DNA of 44,082 bases from Minisyncoccota bacterium (lineage in GTDB: Bacteria > Patescibacteriota > Minisyncoccia > UBA6257 > 2-01-FULL-56-20), in NCBI GenBank assembly GCA_025449695.1, contig JANWIW010000026.1:1-44082 (forward strand). The letters are read 5' to 3'. Positions within the stretch are counted from its first letter, which is position 1. The number at the start of each line of letters is the position of its first letter. Both the position numbers and the translations under genes were made by a program. Of the stretch, positions 9,091 to 15,788 are shown piece by piece. Under the pieces are notes generated by a model. The model was not told where the DNA came from. It made no database searches and saw only the letters and a list, made by a program, of their open reading frames with translations.

Positions 9091-9471
9091 TTATGCGAAC
9101 AGCTTCTGGAGCTTGCGGGAGAGAGAGGCGTCGAACTGCCGCTCCTCATCCACGGTAACGCGGATGCCCGCCACGATACCCGGGTCAACCTTTTCCTCCA
9201 TCACGTCCTTGTCGCGGACTACGCGACGCACCTCCTGCTGCAGGCGTCCTTTGAGGGGCCGGGCGGTCTCGATGACGAACTTGCGGACGCCCTCCTTGGC
9301 CCGGAGCAGGCGGTCCGCCTCCCCGATTATCTTCGGCAGGAGCGCTCCGTCGCCGTTCCGGCGGACCAATTCCGTGAAATTCTTGACGATTTTCTTCTCT
9401 TCCACAGGGGAAAGCTTGCCGGCCGCGGCCGCCGCGAACGCTGATGCATACATTTTGACCGAGTATTTCAT
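9091..9471 (-). CDS. atpH: ATP synthase delta subunit (OSCP-like), short
   Basis: Peripheral-stalk subunit linking F1 alpha to subunit b. It is recognised by position between atpF and atpA and by the C-terminal part (GRLQQEVRRVVRDKDVMEEKVDPGIVAGIRVTVDE), which matches the delta signature region ending in GG[IVL]-type strands. It is 126 aa against about 175-180; most of the N-terminal six-helix domain is reduced. Whether it still binds the alpha N-termini normally cannot be seen from sequence. Confidence 0.85.
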   Translation of the reverse strand: MKYSVKMYASAFAAAAAGKLSPVEEKKIVKNFTELVRRNGDGALLPKIIGEADRLLRAKEGVRKFVIETARPLKGRLQQEVRRVVRDKDVMEEKVDPGIVAGIRVTVDEERQFDASLSRKLQKLFA

Positions 9472-9480
9472 GGCGCGGAT

Positions 9481-9534
9481 AGTGCTCAGTAATCAGGTTG
9501 AACTGTTCCTAGTTACTAATTACTGATTCCTAAT
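9481..9534. repeat. AGTAATCAG inverted repeat between atpF and atpH
   Basis: AGTAATCAGG near 9489 pairs with ATTACTGATTCC near 9519, and CTAGTTACTAATTACT words lie between. It overlaps the atpF stop codon. Confidence 0.65.
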
Positions 9535-10030
9535 GCACCTTCATTTCTTTGACCGCGCTTTCGATGAGCGCTTCGTCTATGCTCTCCGGCTTCATCGACA
9601 CGGCCTTGGCCAGGGCGTTTCTCATGAGCTCTTTGGCCTCCGCGCGGACCTTCGCCGCGGCCTCGTCAGCCTTGGCCGCTGCGAGGCGTTCAGCGCTCTC
9701 AAGCATGGCCGCCTGTTTCTTTTGGGCCTCGGCCATGAGGCTCGCTTCCAGCTCCTTGGCCTTGGCCTCCGTGCTGCGGAGCATGGTCATGGCCTCTTCC
9801 TCCGCCTGCTTCATCTTGGCCTTGACCATATCGTTCGTGTCCGCGAGGCGGCGGTCCGCCTCGTCCGCTTTCGCGAACCCCTCCTCGACACGGGCGCGCC
9901 GGTCGGCGAGCACCTTAAGGAGGGGGCGGTAGACGAAGCGGCTGAGGAGATAAAGCAGGATCAGGAAGTTGACCGCCTGCGCGAGCAGGAGTTTCCAATC
10001 CAAACCGAGTTTTACGAATAGTTCATTCAT
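9530..10030 (-). CDS. atpF: ATP synthase F0 subunit b
   Basis: Peripheral stalk of the F0 sector. The N-terminal membrane helix is about residues 15-38 (LLLAQAVNFLILLYLLSRFVYRPLL), followed by a long charged coiled coil (residues 40-150) rich in Ala/Glu/Lys/Arg. Its 166 aa is the normal length. It is a single b gene, implying a bb homodimer (inference). It sits between atpE and atpH. Confidence 0.95.
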   Translation of the reverse strand: MNELFVKLGLDWKLLLAQAVNFLILLYLLSRFVYRPLLKVLADRRARVEEGFAKADEADRRLADTNDMVKAKMKQAEEEAMTMLRSTEAKAKELEASLMAEAQKKQAAMLESAERLAAAKADEAAAKVRAEAKELMRNALAKAVSMKPESIDEALIESAVKEMKVH

Positions 10031-10031
10031 A

Positions 10032-10115
10032 ATGCCAATCTACGAATCTTATGCCAATCTACGAATAGCCAATACGCAGCACACCATTCTTAATTAGTAA
10101 CTGGTAGATGGGCAT
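10032..10115. repeat. CCAATCTACGAAT repeat between atpE and atpF
   Basis: Tandem ATGCCAATCTACGAAT at 10032-10047 and 10051-10066, with a nearly complementary GTAGATGGGCAT at 10104-10115 (one mismatch). Confidence 0.7.
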
Positions 10116-10166
10116 TGCATTTTTGGATTCGCATCACACAGGCGCGCACCTTTCCACGCGCTTAGC

Positions 10167-10394
10167 TTAGACGAACTTCAGTACCAGCGCGACCACCAGC
10201 GCATAGATGGCGATGGCCTCCGCGAAGGCGATCGCGAGGATCATCGCGGTCTGGATGCGGGGAGCGGCTTCCGGGTTGCGGCCGATGGCTTCCAAGCCCT
10301 TGGCGCCGATCCAGCCGATGGAGAACGCGGGGATCATGGTGCCCACGGCGATCGCGAGCGCCGGTCCCCAGGTCTTTACCATTTCTATATCCAT
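10167..10394 (-). CDS. atpE: ATP synthase F0 subunit c
   Basis: Proteolipid of the rotor ring. Two membrane helices flank the polar loop GRNPEA (38-43; the RNP contacts gamma/epsilon). The ion-carrying carboxylate is Glu59 in AFAEAIAIY. Helix 1 lacks the Gln, and helix 2 lacks the Glu-Ser/Thr pair, of sodium-binding c subunits, so proton coupling is the better guess (inference). Length (75 aa) is typical. It lies between atpB and atpF. Confidence 0.97.
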   Translation of the reverse strand: MDIEMVKTWGPALAIAVGTMIPAFSIGWIGAKGLEAIGRNPEAAPRIQTAMILAIAFAEAIAIYALVVALVLKFV

Positions 10395-10405
10395 GTTTTT
10401 GATAG

Positions 10406-10482
10406 TGTCATCCTGAACGCAGTGAAGGATCTCATTGTCAGTGCTTTATCTGCGGGGGTTCTTCGCTACGCTCAGAATGACA
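10406..10482. repeat. TGTCATCCTGA element between atpB and atpE
   Basis: Starts TGTCATCCTGAACGCAGTG and ends ACGCTCAGAATGACA; outer arms are imperfect complements. It occupies most of the gap. Confidence 0.8.
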
Positions 10483-10500
10483 TAAGTTTATGTACGACCT

Positions 10501-11415
10501 TTAATGCGAATGCCCATGCGCCGGTTCGGCGGCATGGTCCTCATCGTGGCCCGTGATGGCGATGCCTACGAACACGAGCGCCAGCATCGCGAACACGAAC
10601 GCCTGGATGAAGCCAACGAAGATCTCGAGGAAGAGGAAGGGCAGCGGCACCACGTACGGCACCAGGAAGGCCACAATGGTGAGGAGCACCTCTCCCGCGA
10701 ACACGTTGCCGAACAAGCGGAACGAAAACGAGATAATTTTACTGAATTCGCTCATGAATTCAAGCAAGCCCACGAAGGTGTTGATGGGGTTCTTGAAGGT
10801 GAAGAACTTGCTGGCGTGCGCCTTGAAGCCGAGCGCCATGAAGCCGAAGAAATTGACGCCGATGATGGCAATAAGGCCGAGGGCCAGGGTAAAGTTCATG
10901 TCGGCGGCGGCGGGACGGAGGAGGGGAATGATCTTTCCGCCCTCGTGCCACACCAATGAGCCGACGCCGGGCAAAAGGCCCAGCCAGTTCGAGACCAGCA
11001 CGAAGAAGAAAATAGTCGCGATGACCGGCAGGTACTTCTCGGATTTTTCGCGGCTGCCGAGGATGGAGTCCATGAGCGAGAGCAGCGCTTCGAGCATCAT
11101 CTCAAAAATGCCCTGGATTTTGCCCGGCAGGGTGGCGATCTTCCGTTTGAAGAACCCGGCCAAAGAGACGAGGACCGCGAAGGTCAGTACTGACATCAGG
11201 ATGGAATTGGTCACGGGGAAGCCTCCGATCGAGAATAACTTCTCCGCGGCGAGCGAGATGTGGATGCCGCTGCCGTGTTCCGTTCCCGTTTCCCCGTGCC
11301 CGGCCGGGGAGGCGCCGTGTTCTGCCGGAGGCGCCGTATGCTCTTCGGCCGCAGATGCGTGTTCCACGACAGGTTGGGAATGATCTATTCCGTTATGTGC
11401 GATAGTGTGTGGCAT
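10501..11415 (-). CDS. atpB: ATP synthase F0 subunit a with His-rich tails
   Basis: Stator ion channel against the c ring. The essential arginine is Arg233 in SFSFRLFGNVFAGE, and the C-terminal helix carries QAFVFAMLALVFVG. The protein has five to six membrane helices. Unusual features are a 50-residue N-terminal extension with about eight histidines (HASAAEEHTAPPAEHGASPA) and a C-terminal tail DEDHAAEPAHGHSH. These tails could bind metal or buffer protons, but that is only a suggestion. It is the first gene of the operon, with an extended -10 promoter at 11433-11441 and a weak AGGA before ATG. No atpI gene precedes it. Confidence 0.96.
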   Translation of the reverse strand: MPHTIAHNGIDHSQPVVEHASAAEEHTAPPAEHGASPAGHGETGTEHGSGIHISLAAEKLFSIGGFPVTNSILMSVLTFAVLVSLAGFFKRKIATLPGKIQGIFEMMLEALLSLMDSILGSREKSEKYLPVIATIFFFVLVSNWLGLLPGVGSLVWHEGGKIIPLLRPAAADMNFTLALGLIAIIGVNFFGFMALGFKAHASKFFTFKNPINTFVGLLEFMSEFSKIISFSFRLFGNVFAGEVLLTIVAFLVPYVVPLPFLFLEIFVGFIQAFVFAMLALVFVGIAITGHDEDHAAEPAHGHSH

Positions 11416-11432
11416 GTCCTAAAAACGCCGAA

Positions 11433-11441
11433 AGTATAGCA
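11433..11441 (-). promoter_or_regulatory. Extended -10 promoter of the ATP synthase operon
   Basis: Minus-strand TGCTATACT (TGn-TATACT) ends 17 bases before the atpB ATG, which leaves a leader of about 10 bases. There is no good -35. Confidence 0.6.
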
Positions 11442-11535
11442 GGAAAGCCGCTCAGGCGCCAGATTGGGGCTGAGGGGTGGCCTGCTGGCAACCCTCCTTA
11501 ATTATAGATGTCCCGGAAGGACAAAAAACATAGCG

Positions 11536-11556
11536 CGCCAGTCCGAAGGACTGGCG
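11536..11556 (-). terminator. UUCG-loop terminator
   Basis: CGCCAGTCC and GGACTGGCG pair around GAA on the plus strand; read on the minus strand it is a C(UUCG)G-capped stem followed by GCGCTATG and TTTTTT. It ends the minus-strand gene that stops at 11575. Confidence 0.7.
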
Positions 11557-11574
11557 GCTTGTTTGCGACGACCA

Positions 11575-11988
11575 CTATTTGTCAGGCGCCCTTCTGCCAT
11601 CCGGCAGCCTCTCTCCGGGCCGGAAGAGCCATATCACGATCAGGTTCTTGAAGTGACGGGATATGAAGACCGGCTGCTCTTCAGCCCACGCGAGACGAAA
11701 AGAAGAGGCAAAGATGGAGAAGCCACTGAAGTGGGGATGGTCGGACCAGTGAGGGTTGCGGCCCGGTTCCGTCAACTGCGAGTATCGCGGGTTGGACAGC
11801 GCGAGTCGGATGAAGGCAGGCCTCGGATTCCTGGAGGTTCCAGTGTTCAGATGCATGCCCACAAGACCGGCCTTGAGCAGTATGTTCCACTTATGGTGAT
11901 CTTCCATCCAGAAGACCGTGCATTTCGCGAGCCTGTCGAGATCATGCTGCGTGAAGTGATCGGGGATATTCGGCGTACTTCTTTTCAA
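11575..11988 (-). CDS. Hypothetical protein, about 137 aa
   Basis: Not recognised. It is basic and aromatic/histidine-rich (VFWMEDHHKWNILLKAGLVG, NPHWSDHPHFSGFSIF). The plausible content, a strong upstream promoter (12022-12049) and a terminator at 11536-11556 support this strand over the overlapping plus-strand frame. A GTG at 12019-12021 would give 148 aa, but it abuts the -10 box, so it would lie upstream of the predicted transcription start. TTG at 11988, preceded by AAGGCGG at 8 bases, is the better start. Function unknown. Confidence 0.6.
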   Translation of the reverse strand: MKRSTPNIPDHFTQHDLDRLAKCTVFWMEDHHKWNILLKAGLVGMHLNTGTSRNPRPAFIRLALSNPRYSQLTEPGRNPHWSDHPHFSGFSIFASSFRLAWAEEQPVFISRHFKNLIVIWLFRPGERLPDGRRAPDK

Positions 11989-12021
11989 TCGGACATTCCG
12001 CCTTTCGCTAGAACTCCGCAC

Positions 12022-12049
12022 ATTATATCAGAAAATCCGGGATGGTCAA
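12022..12049 (-). promoter_or_regulatory. Promoter of the 137-aa minus-strand gene
   Basis: Minus strand: TTGACC (12049-12044), 16 bp, TATAAT (12027-12022) with an extended TGA in front (TGATATAAT). It is a near-consensus sigma70 site. Confidence 0.75.
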
Positions 12050-12116
12050 CGAAAGCGCGTTGATTTTAGGCTGAAAATCCAGTATTTTTATGGAGATTTC
12101 TTTGTGGAATATGCAA

Positions 12117-12188
12117 GGCCTCATCGTCTAACGGCTAGGACGGCGCCCTTTCACGGCGCAAATGGGGGTTCGATTCCCCCTGGGGCTA
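12117..12188 (+). tRNA. tRNA-Glu (anticodon TTC)
   Basis: Full cloverleaf. The acceptor GGCCTCA (12117-12123) pairs with TGGGGCT (12181-12187) through two G-U pairs. The D arm contains GTCTAACGG. The anticodon stem GCGCC/GGCGC encloses loop CTTTCAC with anticodon TTC at 12150-12152. The T arm is GGGGGTTCGATTCCCCC. CCA is not encoded. A remnant of its 3' part lies 110 bases downstream. Confidence 0.95.
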
Positions 12189-12202
12189 CTGACGGTCAAG
12201 AT

Positions 12203-12232
12203 GGCATAAGTACAGCGTTGTTGTACTTTTTC
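12203..12232 (+). terminator. tRNA-Glu terminator carrying the GGCATAAGTACAGC word
   Basis: AAGTACA (12208-12214) and TGTACTT (12222-12228) form a 7 bp stem followed by TTTCT. The 14-mer GGCATAAGTACAGC (12203-12216) recurs exactly at 14827-14840 in a longer palindrome. Confidence 0.65.
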
Positions 12233-12273
12233 TAAACCGATTAGCCCTGTTTTTAAGAGTTCAGCGTCTTTTT

Positions 12274-12300
12274 GGCGGTTCGATTCCCCTTGAGGGTATG
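12274..12300 (+). other. tRNA-Glu 3'-end remnant (possible att scar)
   Basis: GGTTCGATTCCCC at 12277-12289 is identical to the T arm of the tRNA-Glu (12167-12179), and flanking bases TTGAGGGTA resemble its acceptor end. No upstream half of a tRNA exists, so it is a fragment, as left by integration at a tRNA 3' end. Confidence 0.55.
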
Positions 12301-12316
12301 AGAGGTGCGGGATAAC

Positions 12317-12345
12317 TTGACCGACCCCATCAAAGCAGATACAAC
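12317..12345 (+). promoter_or_regulatory. Leaderless promoter of the helicase gene
   Basis: TTGACC (12317-12322), exactly 17 bp, TACAAC (12340-12345), then 6 bases to the ATG at 12352. There is no room for a ribosome-binding site. Confidence 0.75.
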
Positions 12346-12351
12346 CAACTT

Positions 12352-14013
12352 ATGCCCTCATTTGAGGAGGACGCTAATCAAGCGATCCTAGACATTCTCA
12401 ATCCTTCAAAGACGAAGCGGCTTGTTATGGCTGGGCCGGGCACTGGGAAGACATTTCTCTTTCGAAAGCTTCTGGAACAAAGTCGTGCTCGTAATGCAGA
12501 CGCCAAACATCTGGTAGTCACGTTTATACGAGCGCTGAAGCATGACCTAGAACAAGATCTGCAAGGCTTGGGCAATGTGTATACTTTTCATGGCTATTGC
12601 AACGCACTGCTTAAACGCATACCGCCGTTGCGCGGGGGACTTACCAGTAAGTTTCAAGTATATCCAAAGCTGCCACTTTTGGTGGCGTTTGATTGGGTTC
12701 GTCTTACAGGTACGCAAGTGCAAGCTTACAAAAAGGCTGAAGATTTTGTGCGTTTAATGCAGAAAGCAGTAGAGAACAGCGATACTCAATTTTACCTAGA
12801 GCGTACCACCCACTACGAAGCAGTCGGCTTAGATGAAATGGTTTACCGCAGCTATTTAGCGCTAAACGCTGCGCCACAGTTCATAGAGCAGTACGACGAC
12901 ATTCTGGTCGACGAGTATCAGGATTTTAACCGCTTGGAAGTGTTGTTGCTGGACCTGCTGTCTACCCGAAGTCCTATATTGATAGCGGGCGACGATGATC
13001 AGGCCTTGTACGATGTGATGCGAGGAGCTTCATGGGAATACATCCGCGCGTTATGGGAGGGAACTGAATACGAAAACTTCACGCTTCCGTTTTGCCGGCG
13101 GTGTCCAAGGGTTATTCTTGAGGCATTCCATGATGTGCTTGGTGAGGCTCAGCGACTCAGACACTTAGGAGGAAGGGTTGGAAAGGCCTATGAATACTAT
13201 CCGCCGGACAAAGATGAGGACAGCAAGAAACATCCACACATCACATTTATACAAACCTCTGTACAACGTAAAAATGTGAATTTGTTCGCAGAGATCATTG
13301 AGCACGTGGCTCTATCGATGCCGCGGGCGTATGTGCGAGAAGCTGCACAAAAGGGATTCCCGGCGATGTTAGTCATTGGTAGTAGGCATTATCTGCGAGA
13401 TGTCAGCGAGTATCTTAAAGGCAGGGGACATCGCGTTGAAACGCGTGAGGAAAGCGAGGTCTCGGATAGGAAGTTTGAAAAGATAGATGCAATCCAGTTG
13501 CTGCGCGAAACACCAGATTCCAATTTGGCCTGGCGGGTTGCTCTCGAGGCCTATTCGCCCACGTTTTTCACGCGTGATCCGGCCAGCTTTATAAAACACA
13601 ACGATATTCTGAGGGTGCTTCCTAAGAACTTCGTTGGGCGGGTGCGTCGAGATGTAGAGCGATTTAATGAACCTGAGCAAGCAGCTCCCGCTAACGATCC
13701 TAATAAGCCGGTGATTCGCCTGACATCGTTCCAAGGAGCAAAAGGATTATCGGCTCAGTATGTTGTCATTGCAGGTCTTCATAACGGAGTTATGCCCGGT
13801 GATCCAGCGCGATTGAAAGATGCGGAAATTTGTAAGTTCTTGGTTGCGCTGACGCGAACCAGAAAACAATGTTATGTATTAACAACGCGAAACTTCGGCG
13901 GGATTCCTCAGCGCACATCCCTGTTCGCGGATTGGATTAAGGCAGATAGAAAAAAAATTATCACGAATGTGGATCGAGCCTACGTAGACAAGTACATCCG
14001 GGGTGAGAAATGA
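12352..14013 (+). CDS. UvrD/Rep-like superfamily 1 DNA helicase, 553 aa
   Basis: ATP-dependent SF1 helicase. Motifs are motif I AGPGTGKT (27-34), Ic TFHGYC (78-83), II VDEYQDF (186-192), III IAGDDDQALYDV (211-222), V IRLTSFQGAKGL (455-466) and VI VALTRTR (498-504). It is smaller than UvrD (about 720 aa), and the 2B region is reduced. Codon use and a lower GC content than the neighbouring core genes suggest acquisition. The location next to tRNA-Glu with a tRNA-end remnant supports that. GajB of the Gabija defence system is a helicase of similar size, but no OLD-family GajA is adjacent, so Gabija is not claimed. The downstream partner is a membrane coiled-coil protein. Confidence 0.93.
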   Translation: MPSFEEDANQAILDILNPSKTKRLVMAGPGTGKTFLFRKLLEQSRARNADAKHLVVTFIRALKHDLEQDLQGLGNVYTFHGYCNALLKRIPPLRGGLTSKFQVYPKLPLLVAFDWVRLTGTQVQAYKKAEDFVRLMQKAVENSDTQFYLERTTHYEAVGLDEMVYRSYLALNAAPQFIEQYDDILVDEYQDFNRLEVLLLDLLSTRSPILIAGDDDQALYDVMRGASWEYIRALWEGTEYENFTLPFCRRCPRVILEAFHDVLGEAQRLRHLGGRVGKAYEYYPPDKDEDSKKHPHITFIQTSVQRKNVNLFAEIIEHVALSMPRAYVREAAQKGFPAMLVIGSRHYLRDVSEYLKGRGHRVETREESEVSDRKFEKIDAIQLLRETPDSNLAWRVALEAYSPTFFTRDPASFIKHNDILRVLPKNFVGRVRRDVERFNEPEQAAPANDPNKPVIRLTSFQGAKGLSAQYVVIAGLHNGVMPGDPARLKDAEICKFLVALTRTRKQCYVLTTRNFGGIPQRTSLFADWIKADRKKIITNVDRAYVDKYIRGEK

Positions 14014-14144
14014 TGTCCACAACAAGTACAGCTTCGCATTACCCTTTTCGTGCTATCGCAACTAGCATTTCCAAGGAAATTCCGGTTCGACAAGCAGAGT
14101 TGGGCTCTACCACTTGCAGGTTCAAAAGCTGGCGATAGAATGGA

Positions 14145-14804
14145 TTGCAGGCTCTTATTCGGAGCATCTACCAATCTGTTCTAATGGTTTTAACCATCAT
14201 ATCGAACGCAGCTTCTCTGATTCTGGCACTCGTGTCCATCTGGCTGGCCTTATATTTCTATACCCAAAGCAAGAAGACGGAGGCAGAGACCAGCCGAGCT
14301 CTCGAGGGTATTAAGACTCAAACAGAAATGCTTCAGCGTCTAGCGGGAAATCACATGGAAATGTTAATTCGTGGCCTAGTCACGCCCAACCCTCAACAAG
14401 AAAATATAATAAGTATGGCACTTACTCTGGTCGAGAGAGTTGCTGTGACCCCGCATTTACAGGCTCCAGTGAGTGGCGTAGAACAAGGGGAGTCTTTGGA
14501 ACCAGTAGAGAGAAGTGCGCTGGTAAAGCAGATCAGAACGTCGCACATCGGCATGTACTACTACATTGCGATGACTAACCTAGCGTGCCAGACACTCCTG
14601 CCTCCAGAGGGTCAGACTAACGAAGCCGTCCAAAATACGTTAGATAATAGCTACGTGGATTTTTTCTACGTAGACGATCTGTTGAGTAAGGTTGGCGAAG
14701 TGGATATCAACGACAACCCCTTGGCAGGCTTATACCAAGAGGCAAGCGCATTAAAACCACTAATAAAGACTTCCGCGATGTTGTATGCAGAACGAGCAGC
14801 ATAA
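14145..14804 (+). CDS. Membrane-anchored coiled-coil protein, 219 aa
   Basis: Not recognised. An N-terminal hydrophobic segment (about residues 12-40, LMVLTIISNAASLILALVSI) is followed by a heptad-like, charged stretch (45-70, QSKKTEAETSRALEGIKTQT) and a soluble helical domain of about 150 residues. The reading frame opens with TTG at 14145, after a stop at 14136; an internal ATG is at 14184. No convincing SD is visible. It lies 131 bases after the helicase, in the same direction and of similar base composition, and the pair is closed by the palindrome at 14822-14862. A membrane effector paired with a helicase sensor is conceivable but unproven. Confidence 0.75.
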   Translation: MQALIRSIYQSVLMVLTIISNAASLILALVSIWLALYFYTQSKKTEAETSRALEGIKTQTEMLQRLAGNHMEMLIRGLVTPNPQQENIISMALTLVERVAVTPHLQAPVSGVEQGESLEPVERSALVKQIRTSHIGMYYYIAMTNLACQTLLPPEGQTNEAVQNTLDNSYVDFFYVDDLLSKVGEVDINDNPLAGLYQEASALKPLIKTSAMLYAERAA

Positions 14805-14821
14805 CTGGGGTAAGGCGTGAT

Positions 14822-14862
14822 GAGACGGCATAAGTACAGCAGCCCTGTACTTATGCCGTCTC
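14822..14862. repeat. Perfect 18-bp palindrome closing the helicase island
   Basis: GAGACGGCATAAGTACAG and its exact complement flank CAGCC. It lies 17 bases after the membrane-protein stop. It contains the same GGCATAAGTACAGC found at 12203-12216, so the two copies bracket the helicase/membrane-protein pair. It may double as a terminator, but there is no T tract. Confidence 0.8.
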
Positions 14863-14913
14863 TGGGCTGTGCTAGAACGGACATAGTGGACATTGGGGAC
14901 ATTGCGGAAAGGA

Positions 14914-14937
14914 AAGACCCGCCTTGCGGCGGGTCTT
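14914..14937 (-). terminator. Terminator AAGACCCGCC-TTGC-GGCGGGTCTT, copy 1
   Basis: Perfect 10 bp stem with a 4-base loop, followed on the minus strand by TTTCCTTTCC. It is nearly identical to the hairpin at 15506-15529. It follows the minus-strand reading frame that stops at 14955. Confidence 0.75.
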
Positions 14938-14954
14938 CCGGTCCGTGTTTCTGA

Positions 14955-15212
14955 TCAATCCTTCGGCGGCACTTTGATCGCTCCAAGGAGATGTTCCACG
15001 AGGGCGATCCGCCATTCTCCCCAGTCTGAGCCCCACATTGCCAACTCCTCCTTGGAGAAAGTTCGATCCGTGTCATAATGTGGTCTACTTATACCCGATT
15101 TGTCGAACTTTTGCGCGTTTTCGTCTAGAAAAATAAGGCGTTGTTCGAGTTCGACAGTCGCACTTTCACGAATCGGCAGATTCGCACACGATCGTCGGTT
15201 AACCCAAGTTTT
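14955..15212 (-). pseudogene. In-frame continuation beyond the UGA of the 83-aa membrane gene
   Basis: Directly after the TGA at 15213-15215, the same frame stays open for 85 codons to TGA at 14955-14957. It reads like protein: ESATVELEQRLIFLDENAQK, then TFSKEELAMWGSDWGEW and RIALVEHLLGAIKVPPKD. No ATG, GTG or TTG lies near its beginning, and a terminator follows its end. Its last part is paralogous to the small gene at 15543-15635. It is best explained as the 3' part of a gene broken by a nonsense mutation, or as a coding fragment with lost start. Programmed readthrough is possible but unsupported. Confidence 0.55.
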
Positions 15213-15464
15213 TCAGGCTATTTCAGAGTTCGACAATCCAGGCTCGTTATCAGTTCTCTGTAGGGCGAGGCGTGTCGCCTTACGACGCAATTCAGTCAGT
15301 TCTGTTATCCCAAGAATAGTTAGCAAAGCGCCTATACCGGGGATGCTGGCTAACCCTTTGAGGATTGTATCGATAGGCAGCAACCAGGCAGCAATAAATG
15401 AAGCGATGACAACTATCAGGGCTTCTACCCAAAAGGTGAAACGATGATGTGACGGAGCCAACAT
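15213..15464 (-). CDS. Small membrane protein, 83 aa
   Basis: Not recognised. Two hydrophobic segments (about residues 12-30, WVEALIVVIASFIAAWLLPI, and 36-55, GLASIPGIGALLTILGITEL) precede a basic tail. It has a near-consensus promoter (15471-15498) whose -10 ends 6 bases before the ATG, so it is predicted leaderless. The frame continues for 85 protein-like codons past its TGA, so the original product may have been about 168 residues with a soluble C-terminal domain. Confidence 0.6.
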   Translation of the reverse strand: MLAPSHHRFTFWVEALIVVIASFIAAWLLPIDTILKGLASIPGIGALLTILGITELTELRRKATRLALQRTDNEPGLSNSEIA

Positions 15465-15470
15465 GAGTTA

Positions 15471-15498
15471 AGGATATAAGTGGTGGTTAGGCTGTCAA
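15471..15498 (-). promoter_or_regulatory. Leaderless promoter of the 83-aa gene
   Basis: Minus strand: TTGACA (15498-15493), 16 bp, TATCCT (15476-15471), 6 bases, ATG. The -35 lies just downstream of the hairpin that terminates the preceding minus-strand gene. Confidence 0.7.
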
Positions 15499-15505
15499 CA
15501 AACAG

Positions 15506-15529
15506 AAGACCCGCCTTGCGACGGGTCTT
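15506..15529 (-). terminator. Terminator, copy 2
   Basis: AAGACCCGCC-TTGC-GACGGGTCTT differs from copy 1 at 14914-14937 by one base in the stem, and is followed on the minus strand by CTGTTTGTTG. It lies 13 bases after the stop at 15543. Confidence 0.7.
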
Positions 15530-15542
15530 CCAATCAGTGTCT

Positions 15543-15635
15543 CTAGTAGTTAATCTGACCCAGAAGGTGCACGACGGACTGTGGTAGTTCGTTTGCCATT
15601 CTAATCAGCTCACCAGTCGATAAGTTCGAATACAT
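15543..15635 (-). CDS. Small ORF paralogous to 14955-15212, 30 aa
   Basis: The frame reads MYSNLSTGELIRMANELPQS followed by VVHLLGQINY. It aligns with the end of the 14955-15212 frame (TFSKEELAMW to VEHLLGAIKV): GEL/EEL, M, and V-x-HLLG-x-I agree, both are preceded by the nucleotide word GTAGACCAC, and both are followed by almost the same terminator. The open frame extends a few codons upstream to TAA. It is either a very small gene or the 3' relic of a duplicated one. Confidence 0.4.
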   Translation of the reverse strand: MYSNLSTGELIRMANELPQSVVHLLGQINY

Positions 15636-15788
15636 GTCCCATAGTGGTCTACCAAAGAATTATTTTTTTAGACTGGCGTACTCGGTTCGTTCCTTGTATT
15701 AAGACCACTGTCGGGATTAATTCCTAGTGTTCCATTATCAAAAATGAAGAGTAGGGGCGGGGAGCCAGCCGTGGCCAGCTCCCGTGCT

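Noticed and set aside
11464-12063. 199-aa plus-strand frame
   Set aside because: The opposite strand has a consensus promoter, a terminator and better composition.
12270-12300. Second tRNA gene
   Set aside because: Only the T arm and a few acceptor bases are present; no anticodon arm upstream, so a remnant.
12352-14804. Gabija defence system
   Set aside because: The helicase resembles GajB in type, but no OLD-family nuclease gene (GajA) is adjacent; the partner is a membrane coiled-coil protein.
14666-15076. 136-aa minus-strand frame with an ATG start
   Set aside because: It uses a different frame from the one conserved in the 15543-15635 paralog and overlaps the membrane coiled-coil gene.
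14955-15464. UGA recoding (as in Gracilibacteria/SR1) to explain the interrupted frame
   Set aside because: tsaD, the helicase, the fibre protein and others end in TGA at family-consistent positions, so UGA is a normal stop here.
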